Source of the DNA: Craurococcus roseus
GTDB taxonomy: Bacteria > Pseudomonadota > Alphaproteobacteria > Acetobacterales > Acetobacteraceae
Reading direction: 5' to 3'
Length of the DNA: 64,000 bases
NCBI RefSeq assembly: GCF_039523795.1
Contig: NZ_BAAAFZ010000047.1
Coordinates: 38,724 to 102,723, forward strand
This document shows positions 25,988 to 34,465 of this stretch, in pieces. The position numbers were made by a program, and so were the translations under genes. The notes beneath the pieces were generated by a model. It saw nothing but the letters and a program-made list of their open reading frames with translations, was not told the DNA's origin and searched no databases. Each line of letters opens with the position of its first letter. Positions within the stretch are counted from its first letter, which is position 1.

Positions 25988-26980
25988 TCAGAAGCGGGCC
26001 AGCGCCGCGCCCCAGGCGAGGCCGCCGCCGATGGCTTCCATCACCACCAGGTCGCCGCGCTCGATGCGGCCGTCGGACACGGCTTCGGCCAGGGCGAGCG
26101 GGATGGACGCCGCCGAGGTGTTGGCGTGGCGGTCCACGGTGACCACCACCCGCTCCGGCGGCAGGCGGAGCTTGCGGCCCATGGCGTCGATGATGCGGAG
26201 GTTGGCTTGGTGCGGCACCAGCCAGCGCACGTCGGCGTGCGTCAGGCCGTTCGCGTCCAGCGCCTCGTCCACCACGGCCGCGAGCTTGGAGACGGCGTGG
26301 CGGAACACCTGGTTGCCGGCCATGCGGAGCTTGCCGGTGCCGCCGGTGGAGCCGGGGCCGCCGTCCACCAAGAGGATGTCGCCGAAGCGGCCGTCGCTGT
26401 GCAGGTGGGTGGACAGGATGCCACGGTCGGCCGCCGTCCCCTGCCCTTCGCCGGCGACCAGCAGCACCGCGCCGGCGCCGTCGCCGAACAGGACGCAGGT
26501 GCCCCGGTCGGTCCAATCCACGATGCGGGAATAGACCTCGGTGCCGACCACCATGGCGGAGCGGACCTGGCCGTTCCGGATCATGCCGTCGGCGATGCCG
26601 AGCGCGTAGACGAATCCGGCGCAGGCGGCGGCGATGTCGAAGGCGATGCCGCGCGTCATGCCGAGCGCCGCCTGGATGCGCGCGGCGGTGGCCGGGAAGG
26701 AGGAGTCGGGCGTCGCGGTGGCGACGATCACCGCGTCCACCGCCTCCGGTCCGAGGCCCGCGCGCTCCAAAGCCCGGCGCGCCGCGGCCGCGCCCATGGA
26801 GGAGGCGGTCTCGCCCGGCGCCGCGATGTGGCGCTGCCGGATGCCGGTGCGCTCCGTGATCCACTCGTCGGAGGTGTCGAGGCCGAATTCCCGCGCCAGG
26901 TCGTCGTTGCGGACGACGCGCTCCGGCAGGTAGCCGCCGCAGCCGGCGATCACGGCGCGGGTGGTCGTGGTTTTCGTCAT
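25988..26980 (-). CDS. fabH: 3-oxoacyl-ACP synthase III (KAS III)
   Basis: A 330-residue thiolase-fold enzyme that condenses acetyl-CoA with malonyl-ACP to start fatty acid synthesis. The catalytic triad is visible: Cys120 in AAACAGFVYAL, His in LVPHQANLRI and Asn in DRHANTSAAS. The C-terminal GGGLAWGAALARF is typical. ATG 26980 overlaps the plsX TAA by one base. The 142-bp space to ihfA may hold a separate ihfA promoter (TTGACG near 25909 on the minus strand, with no convincing -10). Confidence 0.97.
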   Translation of the reverse strand: MTKTTTTRAVIAGCGGYLPERVVRNDDLAREFGLDTSDEWITERTGIRQRHIAAPGETASSMGAAAARRALERAGLGPEAVDAVIVATATPDSSFPATAARIQAALGMTRGIAFDIAAACAGFVYALGIADGMIRNGQVRSAMVVGTEVYSRIVDWTDRGTCVLFGDGAGAVLLVAGEGQGTAADRGILSTHLHSDGRFGDILLVDGGPGSTGGTGKLRMAGNQVFRHAVSKLAAVVDEALDANGLTHADVRWLVPHQANLRIIDAMGRKLRLPPERVVVTVDRHANTSAASIPLALAEAVSDGRIERGDLVVMEAIGGGLAWGAALARF

Positions 26981-28056
26981 TAAGCCGGCGTCTCCCCGAC
27001 GACCGGGGCGAGGGCCGCCGCGGCCGGCTCGGCCTCCACCGCGGCGGAAAGCCGCGCCAGCCCTTCACGGATGCGGTCGTTGAAGCGGTGGTTCACCATG
27101 TCCATCGCCACGTCCACGGCGTGGGCGAAGCCCAGCGCGTCCGTGCCGCCGTGGCTCTTCACCACCACGCCGTTGAGGCCGAGCAGGATGGCGCCGTTGT
27201 AGCGGCGCGGGTCCATCCATTCGCGCAGGCGGTCCAGCGCCGGGCGGGCGAGCAGGTAGCCGAGGCGGGCGGGGACGGAGGAGGTGAAGACCTGCCGCAG
27301 CAGGTCGCGCATCAGCTTCAACGCCCCCTCCCCGGTCTTCAGCGCGACGTTGCCGGTGAAGCCGTCCGTCACCACCACGTCCACCGTGCCGGCCGTGATG
27401 TCGTGCCCCTCGATGAAGCCGTGGAACTGGGCGCCGACGTGGCTCTCTCGCAGGATCTCGGCGGCGAGGCGCAGGCGCTCGTCGCCCTTCAGCTCCTCGG
27501 AGCCGACGTTGAGCAGGCCGAAGGTGGGCGCCGGCAGGCCGAGCACGGCGCGGGCGAAGGTCTCGCCCATGATGGCGAACTCCACCAGATTGCGCGCGTC
27601 GCACTGCACGTTGGCGCCGAGGTCCAGCATCACCACGTCGCCGCGCGCGGAGGGGCCGATGGCAGCCAGCGCCGGCCGGTCGATCTCGGGCAGCGCCTTC
27701 ACCACGATCTTGGCGAGCGCCATCAGCGCGCCGGTGTTGCCGGCGGAGACCACGCCCGCCGCCTCGCGCGCCGCCACGGCGTCGATCGCCAGGCGCATGG
27801 AGCTGTTGCGGCCCTGCCGGAGCGCGGCGGTGGGCTTCATGTCGGAAGGGATGGCGTCCGGCGCGTGGCGCAGGCTGCACAGCTTGGCGGCGCGCTTGCG
27901 CAACGCCAGCATCCCGCCGAGGCGCGCCTCGTCGCCGACCAGCAGGAAGCGCGCTTCGGGGTGGCGCTCGGCGGCGAGTTCCAACCCATCGAGCACGATG
28001 TCGGGCGCGTTGTCGCCCCCCATGGCGTCGATGGCCAGGGAGAAGCCTTGCGTCAC
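26980..28056 (-). CDS. plsX: phosphate acyltransferase PlsX
   Basis: A 358-residue enzyme converting acyl-ACP to acyl-phosphate for PlsY-dependent phospholipid synthesis. LAIDAMGGDNAPDIVLDG at the N-terminus, GAxMALAKI (as TGALMALAKI), VMLDLGANVQCDARNLVEFA and VDVVVTDGFTGNVALKTGEG are diagnostic. The start is GTG 28056. Its length is near the family norm. It lies between rpmF and fabH as in most alphaproteobacteria. Confidence 0.97.
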   Translation of the reverse strand: MTQGFSLAIDAMGGDNAPDIVLDGLELAAERHPEARFLLVGDEARLGGMLALRKRAAKLCSLRHAPDAIPSDMKPTAALRQGRNSSMRLAIDAVAAREAAGVVSAGNTGALMALAKIVVKALPEIDRPALAAIGPSARGDVVMLDLGANVQCDARNLVEFAIMGETFARAVLGLPAPTFGLLNVGSEELKGDERLRLAAEILRESHVGAQFHGFIEGHDITAGTVDVVVTDGFTGNVALKTGEGALKLMRDLLRQVFTSSVPARLGYLLARPALDRLREWMDPRRYNGAILLGLNGVVVKSHGGTDALGFAHAVDVAMDMVNHRFNDRIREGLARLSAAVEAEPAAAALAPVVGETPA

Positions 28057-28092
28057 GTCAGCCGCGGTCCCGGCGCCAGGAAACGGTGGTGC

Positions 28093-28296
28093 TCAGGTGC
28101 GGACCGCGGCCTTCAAGGCGTCGCCGGCCGGGACCACCTCGCGCCCGTCGTAGTGGCCGCAAGCGGAGCAGATGTGGTGCGGGCGCTTCAGTTCGCCGCA
28201 GTTCGAGCATTCGGAGTGGGCTTCGCGCGACAGCGCGTGGTGGCTCCGCCGCATGCCGCGGCGGGAAGGCGAGGTTTTCTTCTTCGGGACGGCCAT
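28093..28296 (-). CDS. rpmF: 50S ribosomal protein L32
   Basis: A 67-residue L32 with the MAVPKKKTSPSRRGMRRSHHAL start and a zinc-ribbon of two CxxC pairs (CSNCGELKRPHHICSACG). ATG 28296. It is co-oriented with yceD upstream and plsX downstream, the standard order linking ribosome and lipid synthesis. Confidence 0.98.
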   Translation of the reverse strand: MAVPKKKTSPSRRGMRRSHHALSREAHSECSNCGELKRPHHICSACGHYDGREVVPAGDALKAAVRT

Positions 28297-28414
28297 GGTG
28301 CCGAGCCTTTCTCAGTCGAGCGACGGCGGATGTATGGATGAAGGGCGGGCCTGTACCACCACGGCCGCCGCGGGGCAAGCGAGTTGGCGCCCCGCAACCA
28401 ACGGGCGGTTGTGT

Positions 28415-28930
28415 TCAGTGCCGCGGAGCGGCGGGGCGCAGCTTGGCCAGCGCCGCCAGAGGGCGCCCGGCCGCGTCGCTGGCTTCCGCGGGCAGGGCCG
28501 CGCCGGGCGCGCGCGGGTAGGGGTCGAGCGCGAGGGCGAGTTGTTCCGCCATCGCTTCGCCGAGGTCGACCACGCCGCCATCGCTGGGGATGTCGTCCGG
28601 CTCGTCCGGCTCGTCCCGCGGCTCAACCCCGGCCGGCAACAAGCGGAGCGCCACCGCTTCCTCCACCCGCTGCGCCACGGGCTCCAGGGTCACGACGCAG
28701 TTCTGGACCACATCGGCGGCGAGGCGGCCTTCCGCGCGCACCGCGCCGTCCGCTTCGGGCCGGAAGCGGAGTTCGGCGCGGAGGCTCTCGACGGCGGGGA
28801 TGCCGAAGCGGCGGGCCAGCGCCGCGCGTTCCGCCTCGGCCGCTTCCAAGACCTCCCGCCGGCCGTCCGGGCCGACGGAGCCGAGGTGGAGGGGGCGGGA
28901 GAATTCGGGCACGCGGTCGTCAGGCGGCAT
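28415..28930 (-). CDS. YceD family protein (DUF177)
   Basis: A 171-residue DUF177 protein. The central VQNCVVTLEPVAQRVEEAVALRLLP and DVVDLGEAMAEQLALALDPYPRAPG-like block (here GVVDLGEAMAEQLALALDPY) are family marks. Only the first of the usual cysteines is present. YceD is linked to 23S rRNA/ribosome assembly in several bacteria and in chloroplasts, and usually sits just before rpmF, as here. ATG 28930 overlaps the end of the upstream chaperone gene by 11 nt. Confidence 0.92.
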   Translation of the reverse strand: MPPDDRVPEFSRPLHLGSVGPDGRREVLEAAEAERAALARRFGIPAVESLRAELRFRPEADGAVRAEGRLAADVVQNCVVTLEPVAQRVEEAVALRLLPAGVEPRDEPDEPDDIPSDGGVVDLGEAMAEQLALALDPYPRAPGAALPAEASDAAGRPLAALAKLRPAAPRH

Positions 28931-29507
28931 CGGGGGAAGCGGCGGCCGCAGCCGCGCCGGGCGTCGGGGGGAAGGACGCCTCGCCCCGCAGCAGCGCCGC
29001 GGTGGGCTGGGCGGACAAGGCCTGGGCCACGCGCTCCGCGTGCGCGGCCAGGGCCGGCGCGCCGATGGCCGCAGCGGCGTCCGGGCCGGAGGCGCGAAAC
29101 ACGTTGCGAGCCAGGGCGGCTTCCAGCGCCGCCCGGTCGCCAGCGTCGAGCGCCGCCGCGTAGGCCTGCGCCCGGCCGTGGAAGGCCTCCCACATGCGCT
29201 TCACGCGCTTGCCGACGGACATGTCGCCCACGCCCATTTCGCGGAGGTTCATGTCCATGTCGGAGAACATGGCGTCGAACACGGCCTGCGCCGCTTCAGC
29301 GCCGCGCGGGTCGGGGTCGCGGTGCAAGCGGCGGATCAGCACGCCCACGTGCAGCCCGACCAGGTCGAAGCGGCCGTCCAGGGTGTCCGGCACGCCGATG
29401 GCGGGGCCGAAGAACCAAGGGTCGCGCGCCGCCGTGACGGCCGCGGTGTAGAGCAGGAAGCCGGGCCGTTCCATCGGCTTGCGGCGGAACAGGGCGAGCA
29501 GGCCCAT
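28920..29507 (-). CDS. ubiquinol-cytochrome c chaperone family protein (Cbp3-like)
   Basis: A 195-residue protein of the Ubiq_cyt_C_chap family. LYTAAVTAARDPWFFGPAIGVPDTLDGRFDLVGLHVGVLIRRL and the FDAMFSDMDMNLREMGVGDMSVGKRVKRMWEAFHGR region, seen in overlapping parts, match the Cbp3/UQCC core. In mitochondria Cbp3 chaperones cytochrome b of complex III; a like role is inferred here. The Ala/Pro-rich C-terminus is dispensable-looking. It is first in the leftward operon with yceD, rpmF, plsX and fabH. Confidence 0.92.
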   Translation of the reverse strand: MGLLALFRRKPMERPGFLLYTAAVTAARDPWFFGPAIGVPDTLDGRFDLVGLHVGVLIRRLHRDPDPRGAEAAQAVFDAMFSDMDMNLREMGVGDMSVGKRVKRMWEAFHGRAQAYAAALDAGDRAALEAALARNVFRASGPDAAAAIGAPALAAHAERVAQALSAQPTAALLRGEASFPPTPGAAAAAASPDAA

Positions 29508-29680
29508 CGGTCCTCCAGACAGGGGGCGGACGCGGTCGGCCGCGGGACGGCGCCGGTGCCTGGAAAGAGATGGATAGGCTTCCCCACGTGGTCAACGCGC
29601 CGTTCCGGAAAGGCGCGGGCCCACCGGCCGGGCCGGGGGGTCGGAACGCAGCGCCATCCGTCCGGTGCGGCGACGGGGGG

Positions 29681-29710
29681 GCGGTGGCGCCCCCATGGGG
29701 CCGCCACCGC
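29681..29710. repeat. 30-bp near-perfect palindrome
   Basis: The outer arms GCGGTGGCG and CGCCACCGC are perfect, followed by one C/C mismatch and a central self-complementary CCCCATGGGG. It lies about 70 nt past the stop of the GH16 gene in an otherwise featureless GC-rich spacer of 275 bp. A terminator for the GH16 gene or a dimeric protein site are both possible; there is no T-tract. Confidence 0.6.
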
Positions 29711-29782
29711 TTCTGGCGGGCGTGGTCCGTCCCGGTTCCGGGACGATCGGGGCGAACCGTCGGTCGGCTCACCCCGGACCGG

Positions 29783-30355
29783 TCACCCCCACCAATCGCC
29801 GCCGTTGGGCGTGTAGGACATGTCGTAGACGGTGATGGACGTGTTGTCGTTCTTGTTCATCGCCCCGAACACGACGTTGGAGCCGCCGTGCGCGGCGTCC
29901 TTGGTGTCCATCCAAACCGTGCCCGCGTCCCGGCCGTCGACCGAGAATGACACGCGGTCGGCCTGCCAGTTGATGCCGTAGGTGTGGACTTGGCTCTCGT
30001 CCAGATCCCAGAACATCTTGGCTTCGTACCAGTCGTAGCCGTTGTTGCCGTGGTGGGCGGTGCCGTAGGCGGTGCCGTCGCGCAGCACCTCCACGAAGTC
30101 CAGCTCCGTCCCGGGCCACTGGTCGTTCGAGGGCCAGAGCAGGGCGGCCGGGCCGACCTGGTTGCCTTCGACCTTCGCGGTGACGTAATATTGGCCGTAA
30201 CCGTGACCGGAATCGCTCCCCCAGGGGCGTTCCATCACCCCCGAGTATCCGCTCAAGGTGATCTGACCCTTGACGCTGGTGTCGACGTTGCCCGCCCAGT
30301 GGTGGGTGAGTTGGCCCGCGCCGTTGTCGAAGGATTCGTAGAAAGAATCAGCCAA
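29783..30355 (-). CDS. glycoside hydrolase family 16 protein
   Basis: A 190-residue single-domain GH16 beta-jelly-roll enzyme. The catalytic motif is E84-L-D86-F-V-E89 (TELDFVEVL), giving nucleophile, helper Asp and acid/base. WPSNDQWPGTE and TYGINWQADRVSFSVDG are typical of the fold. Members cleave beta-1,3 or beta-1,4 glucans and galactans. No signal peptide is present and the start is TTG 30355 with a weak ribosome site. GH16 domains of this compact type are often part of RTX exoenzymes, so Type I secretion is a possibility. It is flanked by an AT-rich spacer and a large palindrome. Confidence 0.85.
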   Translation of the reverse strand: MADSFYESFDNGAGQLTHHWAGNVDTSVKGQITLSGYSGVMERPWGSDSGHGYGQYYVTAKVEGNQVGPAALLWPSNDQWPGTELDFVEVLRDGTAYGTAHHGNNGYDWYEAKMFWDLDESQVHTYGINWQADRVSFSVDGRDAGTVWMDTKDAAHGGSNVVFGAMNKNDNTSITVYDMSYTPNGGDWWG

Positions 30356-30705
30356 TGTTCATCACTTTCGCTGTGGTTGGGGTGGACGGACGGAGCGCGG
30401 TGGCCAACCACGTCCGCACGACCAGTGTTCACGGCGCCGTGCGGATCAACGTGCTAAGCAAGGTACATACGTTGGTCAAACGGTTTTCTGGATTTTAATA
30501 TGTTGTTAATGCAACTGTTTTGATGTCGTTCAAGGCTGAATGCCGTGATGCACAAAGGATGCGGACGCAATATATAAAATTTGAGAAAAATTTATTACTT
30601 CCGTCCGAGGCCGTCCCGAAGCGGCGAAATGGACGCGCGGCGATGCTTCCTTGCCCGCGGTGCCGGTGGTTGTAGGTTGGCCTTCCGCTTCAGAGCCGGC
30701 CGACC
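30356..30705. other. AT-rich divergent intergenic region between GH16 and bamE
   Basis: This 350-bp space contains about 150 bp (30450-30605) of strikingly low GC, with A/T runs such as TATATAAAATTTGAG, unlike anything else in the window. No gene is seen. A leftward promoter for GH16 may be TTGACC (30479-30474) and TAGCAC (30456-30451) 17 bp apart. A rightward promoter for bamE presumably lies near the TATATAA at 30572, but no matching -35 is convincing. Confidence 0.55.
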
Positions 30706-31254
30706 ATGACCTCCGCAGAACGATCCACCGCCCCTCGCCCGCCGCTTCGGGCGCTCCCCATCCTCCTGCCGTTGCTGCTGGGCGCGTGCAGCCTGTTCCA
30801 AGCGCCCGTGGTGCAGCGCGGCAACCGCATCACGCCGGACCAGCTCGCCGAAATAACGCCGGGGGTGCAGACCAAGGCCGACGTGCGCGCCGTGCTCGGA
30901 TCGCCGACCCAGACCGGAATGTTCGGCGACGACGAGTGGTATTACATCAGCAGCACCACCCGGCAGCAGCCGGCCGGCCAGCTCCGGGTGAGCGACCAGC
31001 AGACCGTGGTGGTCGAGTTCGACCGCGGGGGCGCCGTGCGCCGGGTGCGGGCGCTGGACGGCGCCGACGCCCGGGACGTGCAAATGGTGGAGCGGGAAAC
31101 GCCGGTGCCGGGCAACGAACGGACGCTCCTGCAAGCTTTGTTCGGCAACGTCGGCCGGTTCGGCCCCGGCGCGGCGGGGACGGGGACGCAGCCACAGCAA
31201 ACCACCCCCGGCGTCGGCGGCATCGGCCAGGGGGCGAGCGGCCTGGCCCGTTGA
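30706..31254 (+). CDS. bamE: outer membrane protein assembly factor BamE-like lipoprotein
   Basis: A 182-residue lipoprotein. The signal peptide ends in the lipobox LLGAC at about residues 24-28. The SmpA/OmlA domain follows: ITPDQLAEITPGVQTKADVRAVLGSPTQTGMFGDDEWYYIS, recognisable by its PGxxTKxDVxxxLGxP core. It is the small regulator of the Bam complex that inserts beta-barrel proteins into the outer membrane. The C-terminal extension rich in Gly, Thr and Gln is typical of alphaproteobacteria. It is divergent from the GH16 gene; in related genomes it commonly faces the Cbp3-like gene. Confidence 0.93.
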   Translation: MTSAERSTAPRPPLRALPILLPLLLGACSLFQAPVVQRGNRITPDQLAEITPGVQTKADVRAVLGSPTQTGMFGDDEWYYISSTTRQQPAGQLRVSDQQTVVVEFDRGGAVRRVRALDGADARDVQMVERETPVPGNERTLLQALFGNVGRFGPGAAGTGTQPQQTTPGVGGIGQGASGLAR

Positions 31255-31334
31255 AGCCGGCGGGGACACTCCCGCCCGGCCCGCGCCCCTTGTACCCTGC
31301 GCCCAAACGGGTCCGCGCAGGGAGGAACACCGCC

Positions 31335-32333
31335 ATGCACCGCAACCGTCGCGCAGCGCTCGCCATCGGCGCCGCCGCCCTCCTTTCGGTGCCGTTCCGC
31401 CGCGCCGGCCGGGCGGCGCAGGACGGCGGGGCCGGCTGGTCGCCCGACCGCCCCATCCGGTTCGTCGTACCCTTCCCGCCGGGCGGCGCCACGGACGTCT
31501 GGGCGCGGATGATGGGCGACGCCATGGCGGCCGGGCTCGGCCAGCCGGTGGTGATCGAAAACCGCAGCGGCGCCGGCGGCATGGTGGGCACCGAGGCGGC
31601 GGCCAAGGCCGCGCCGGACGGCCACACCCTGCTGTTCACCATCTCGCCGTTCATCCAGAGCCCCGTGGTGTTCCGGCGCTGGCCCTACCAGCCGCTGGAG
31701 GACTTCGCCCCGATCGGCAAACTCGGCACCACGCCCCTGCCCTTCTGCATCCGGCCGGAGATCCCGGCGAGGACGCTGGCGGAGTTCGTGGCCTACGCGC
31801 GCGGCAAGAACCTGTCCTTCGGCTCCTACGCGGCCGGCTCGACCGGCCACGCCTACGCGCAGCTCCTCTCGGACGTCGAAAAGCTCGGGATGACGCACAT
31901 CGCCTACCGCGGCGAAGCGCCGATGCTGGCCGACATCCTCGGCGGGCGCATCCAGTGCGGCTTCCACAGCATGACGGCGGCGGGCGACTACATCCGCAGC
32001 GGCCGGCTGCGCCCGCTGGCCTGCACCGGGCGCAACGGCATCCCGTCCTTGCCGGAGGTGCCGACCTTCGTGTCGCTCGGCTACCCGGCGACCTTCGCCA
32101 CCACGGGCTTCATCGGGCTGTTCGCGCCGGCGCGGGTGCCGGCGGAGGCGCAGAAGCGGCTGGCGGAGGTGTTCGCCGGCGTGATGGCGAACCCGGCTTT
32201 CCAGCGCCGCTTGCTGGAGATCGACACCATCCCCGGCTGGCTGGGGCCGGAGGCGTTCCGGGCCGAGATCGCCTTCCAGCTCAAGGAGTGGAGCGACTTG
32301 GCGACGGCGATGAACCTGACAGTGGACGGATGA
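31335..32333 (+). CDS. Bug-family tripartite tricarboxylate transporter receptor (first of a pair)
   Basis: A 332-residue periplasmic binding protein of the TctC/Bug family. After a signal peptide (RRAALAIGAAALLSVPFRRAGRAA, twin-Arg-like) comes the DRPIRFVVPFPPGGATDVWAR motif, then VIENRSGAGGMVGTEAAAKAAPDG and the FGSYAAGSTGH ligand loop. These proteins bind small carboxylates. No TctA/TctB membrane genes are nearby, as is common for the many orphan Bug receptors of beta- and alphaproteobacteria. ATG 31335 has AGGAGG-like GGGAGGAA upstream. Confidence 0.92.
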   Translation: MHRNRRAALAIGAAALLSVPFRRAGRAAQDGGAGWSPDRPIRFVVPFPPGGATDVWARMMGDAMAAGLGQPVVIENRSGAGGMVGTEAAAKAAPDGHTLLFTISPFIQSPVVFRRWPYQPLEDFAPIGKLGTTPLPFCIRPEIPARTLAEFVAYARGKNLSFGSYAAGSTGHAYAQLLSDVEKLGMTHIAYRGEAPMLADILGGRIQCGFHSMTAAGDYIRSGRLRPLACTGRNGIPSLPEVPTFVSLGYPATFATTGFIGLFAPARVPAEAQKRLAEVFAGVMANPAFQRRLLEIDTIPGWLGPEAFRAEIAFQLKEWSDLATAMNLTVDG

Positions 32334-33322
32334 ACGCGATGCGGTTCGAACGACGGTCACTGCTCGGCGCGTTGGCGGCCGGGCTGCTCCCCGCGCCGGC
32401 GGCGCTGGCCCAAGGCGCCTCCTACCCGGATCGCCCGGTGCGCTTCATCGTCCCCTTCCCGCCCGGCGGCGGCACGGACGTTTGGGCGCGCATCGCCGCC
32501 GAAGGGATGCAGGCGGAACTCGGGCAGCCGATCGTCATCGAGAACCGCGGCGGCGCCGGCGGCATGGTGGGGACGGAGGCCGCAGCGAAGGCGCCGCCGG
32601 ACGGCTACACGCTGCTCTTCACCATCACCACGCACATCCAGACGCCGGTGGTGACCAAGCGCTTCCCCTACGACCCGGTGGCGGACTTCGCGCCCATCGG
32701 GCGGCTCGGCACCACCGCCATCACCTTCTGCGTCGGCCCCGCCGTGCCGGCTTCGGTGCGGAGCATGGCGGAGTTCACCGCCTGGGCGCGCGACCGCGAC
32801 CTCAGCCTGGGGTCCTACGCCGCCGGCTCTTCCGGGCACGCCTTCGCGCTGATGCTGGCGGAGGAGGCGAAGCTGCGGATGACGCACGTCCCCTACCGCG
32901 GCGAAACGCCCATGCTCCAGGACATGCTGGCCGGGCAGATCCACGGCGGCTTCCACAGCATGGCCTCCGCCGGCGAGATGATGAAGGCCGGTCGCGTCCG
33001 GCCGCTCGGCAGCAGCGGCGAGCGGCGCGTGCCCTCGCTCCCGGAGGTGCCGACCCTGCTGGAGCTGGGCTTCTCGCGCCGCTTCACCTTCAACGGCTTC
33101 TCCGGCCTCCTGGCGCCCGCGCGCACGCCGCGGCCGGTGGTGGACAGGCTGGTGCAAGCGTTCAGCGTCGTGGCCAACAAGCCGGAAACGCACGGGCGGC
33201 TGCTGGCGATCGACACCTTCCCGAGCTACCAGGACCCCGCGGCCTTCCGCGCGCAGATCGAGCGCAACCTGCGGGAATGGACGGAGATCGCCACCGCGCT
33301 GAACCTCTCCGTCGAAGGCTGA
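32330..33322 (+). CDS. Bug-family tripartite tricarboxylate transporter receptor (second of a pair)
   Basis: A 330-residue paralogue of the preceding gene, overlapping it by 4 nt (ATG 32330; MRFERR at 32339 is possible). It has a signal peptide ending in ALAQG, RFIVPFPPGGGTDVWARIA, VIENRGGAGGMVGTEAAAKAPPDG and LGSYAAGSSGHAFAL. The two share these motifs almost word for word, which indicates a tandem duplication with later divergence. Different ligands or a heteromeric role are both possible. Confidence 0.92.
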   Translation: MNAMRFERRSLLGALAAGLLPAPAALAQGASYPDRPVRFIVPFPPGGGTDVWARIAAEGMQAELGQPIVIENRGGAGGMVGTEAAAKAPPDGYTLLFTITTHIQTPVVTKRFPYDPVADFAPIGRLGTTAITFCVGPAVPASVRSMAEFTAWARDRDLSLGSYAAGSSGHAFALMLAEEAKLRMTHVPYRGETPMLQDMLAGQIHGGFHSMASAGEMMKAGRVRPLGSSGERRVPSLPEVPTLLELGFSRRFTFNGFSGLLAPARTPRPVVDRLVQAFSVVANKPETHGRLLAIDTFPSYQDPAAFRAQIERNLREWTEIATALNLSVEG

Positions 33323-33328
33323 CGCCGT

Positions 33329-34465
33329 TCAGGCGGCGGCCCGCGCCAGCAGCGCCGCCAGTTCGTCGTACTGCCGCGCCACCGCCGCCGCGCAGCGGAA
33401 CGCTAGCAGGCGGGACGCGCGGCGGAGTTCGGCGCGGAAGCCGTCGCTCCGCCGGAACTCCCGCATCAGCGCCACCAACGCGGCGGTGTCGGCCGCGCCG
33501 TGGCCCGGGTGCTCCGCCGGCAGCCCCGCGAAGGCGTCGCGCGTGCCGAGCACCGGCAACCCGGCGGCGAGCGCCTCCACCGTCTTGACCTTCAGGCCGG
33601 TCCCGCCGGCCATCGGGTTCAGCACGCATTCCACGGCGCGGTAGAAATCCCCCGGCTCCCGCACCGGGCCGAGCAGCACCGGGCGGGAGCGCAGGCGGAG
33701 GTCGCGGCGCGCGATCTGCCCGGCGAGCAGCCAAGGGAGGTCCGGCGCGTCCGCCAGCGCCGCGTCCAGCGCCCGCACGGAGGCGACGTTCCACGGGTTG
33801 GCGCTGCCGAGGTAGCCGAAGGCGGCGCGGGGCGGCGGGGGCTCGGCGCCGCCTTCGACGAGGAAGCGCAGCGGCGGCATGTGGCCGAGGGTGAGCACCG
33901 GCGCGGCGCTGCGTTCCCGCAGGACCGCCGCCTCCGCCTCCTGGATCGCCAGCACGAGGTCCGCCCGCGCCAGGCCGCGCGCCTCCTCCGCGCGCGTGGT
34001 GAAGAACCAGGAAGGGTCGAGCCCCTCCGCCCGCGCAGCGAGGTGCCGGTCGCCGAACAGGTCGTGCGTGTCGAGCACCCGCAGCGCCGCGCCGGCGATG
34101 CCTTCGAGGACGCGCGACATCCAGACGTAGTGGACCAGCACGGCGTCGTGGCGCCCGCGGCGGTGCAGGCGCGCGACTTGGTCGGCGAGGAAGGCCGGGC
34201 ACCAGTCGTCCAAGGCCCAGACGCCCGGCATCCCCGCCCGCGCCACCGGCTGCGGCTGGATACTGTGGAAACCGCCGCGCCAGAACTCCGACATGGCCGC
34301 TTCCTGCGCCGGCGCGGAGCCTTCCGTGGCGTAGTGGACGAACTCGCACACCACGCCGCGCGCCATCAGCTCCCGCCCCATCGCCTGGATGCGCGCGGCG
34401 TTCCCCTGGTCCGCGGGGTGCGACGCGATGGGCGAGACCACCAGCACGCGCGGCGGCCGCGTCAC
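33329..34465 (-). CDS. GT4-like glycosyltransferase
   Basis: A 378-residue GT-B protein, GTG 34465. The N-terminus is RVLVVSPIASHPADQGNAARIQAMG. Also seen are LDTHDLFGDRHLAAR, a central FGYLGSANPWN donor-domain start, and the conserved NPMAGGTGLKVKTVEALAAGLPVLGT loop that binds the nucleotide sugar. It is third of a leftward set of three coupled genes (35391 then 34462 then this), probably for a surface glycan. Donor and acceptor are unknown. Confidence 0.85.
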   Translation of the reverse strand: MTRPPRVLVVSPIASHPADQGNAARIQAMGRELMARGVVCEFVHYATEGSAPAQEAAMSEFWRGGFHSIQPQPVARAGMPGVWALDDWCPAFLADQVARLHRRGRHDAVLVHYVWMSRVLEGIAGAALRVLDTHDLFGDRHLAARAEGLDPSWFFTTRAEEARGLARADLVLAIQEAEAAVLRERSAAPVLTLGHMPPLRFLVEGGAEPPPPRAAFGYLGSANPWNVASVRALDAALADAPDLPWLLAGQIARRDLRLRSRPVLLGPVREPGDFYRAVECVLNPMAGGTGLKVKTVEALAAGLPVLGTRDAFAGLPAEHPGHGAADTAALVALMREFRRSDGFRAELRRASRLLAFRCAAAVARQYDELAALLARAAA

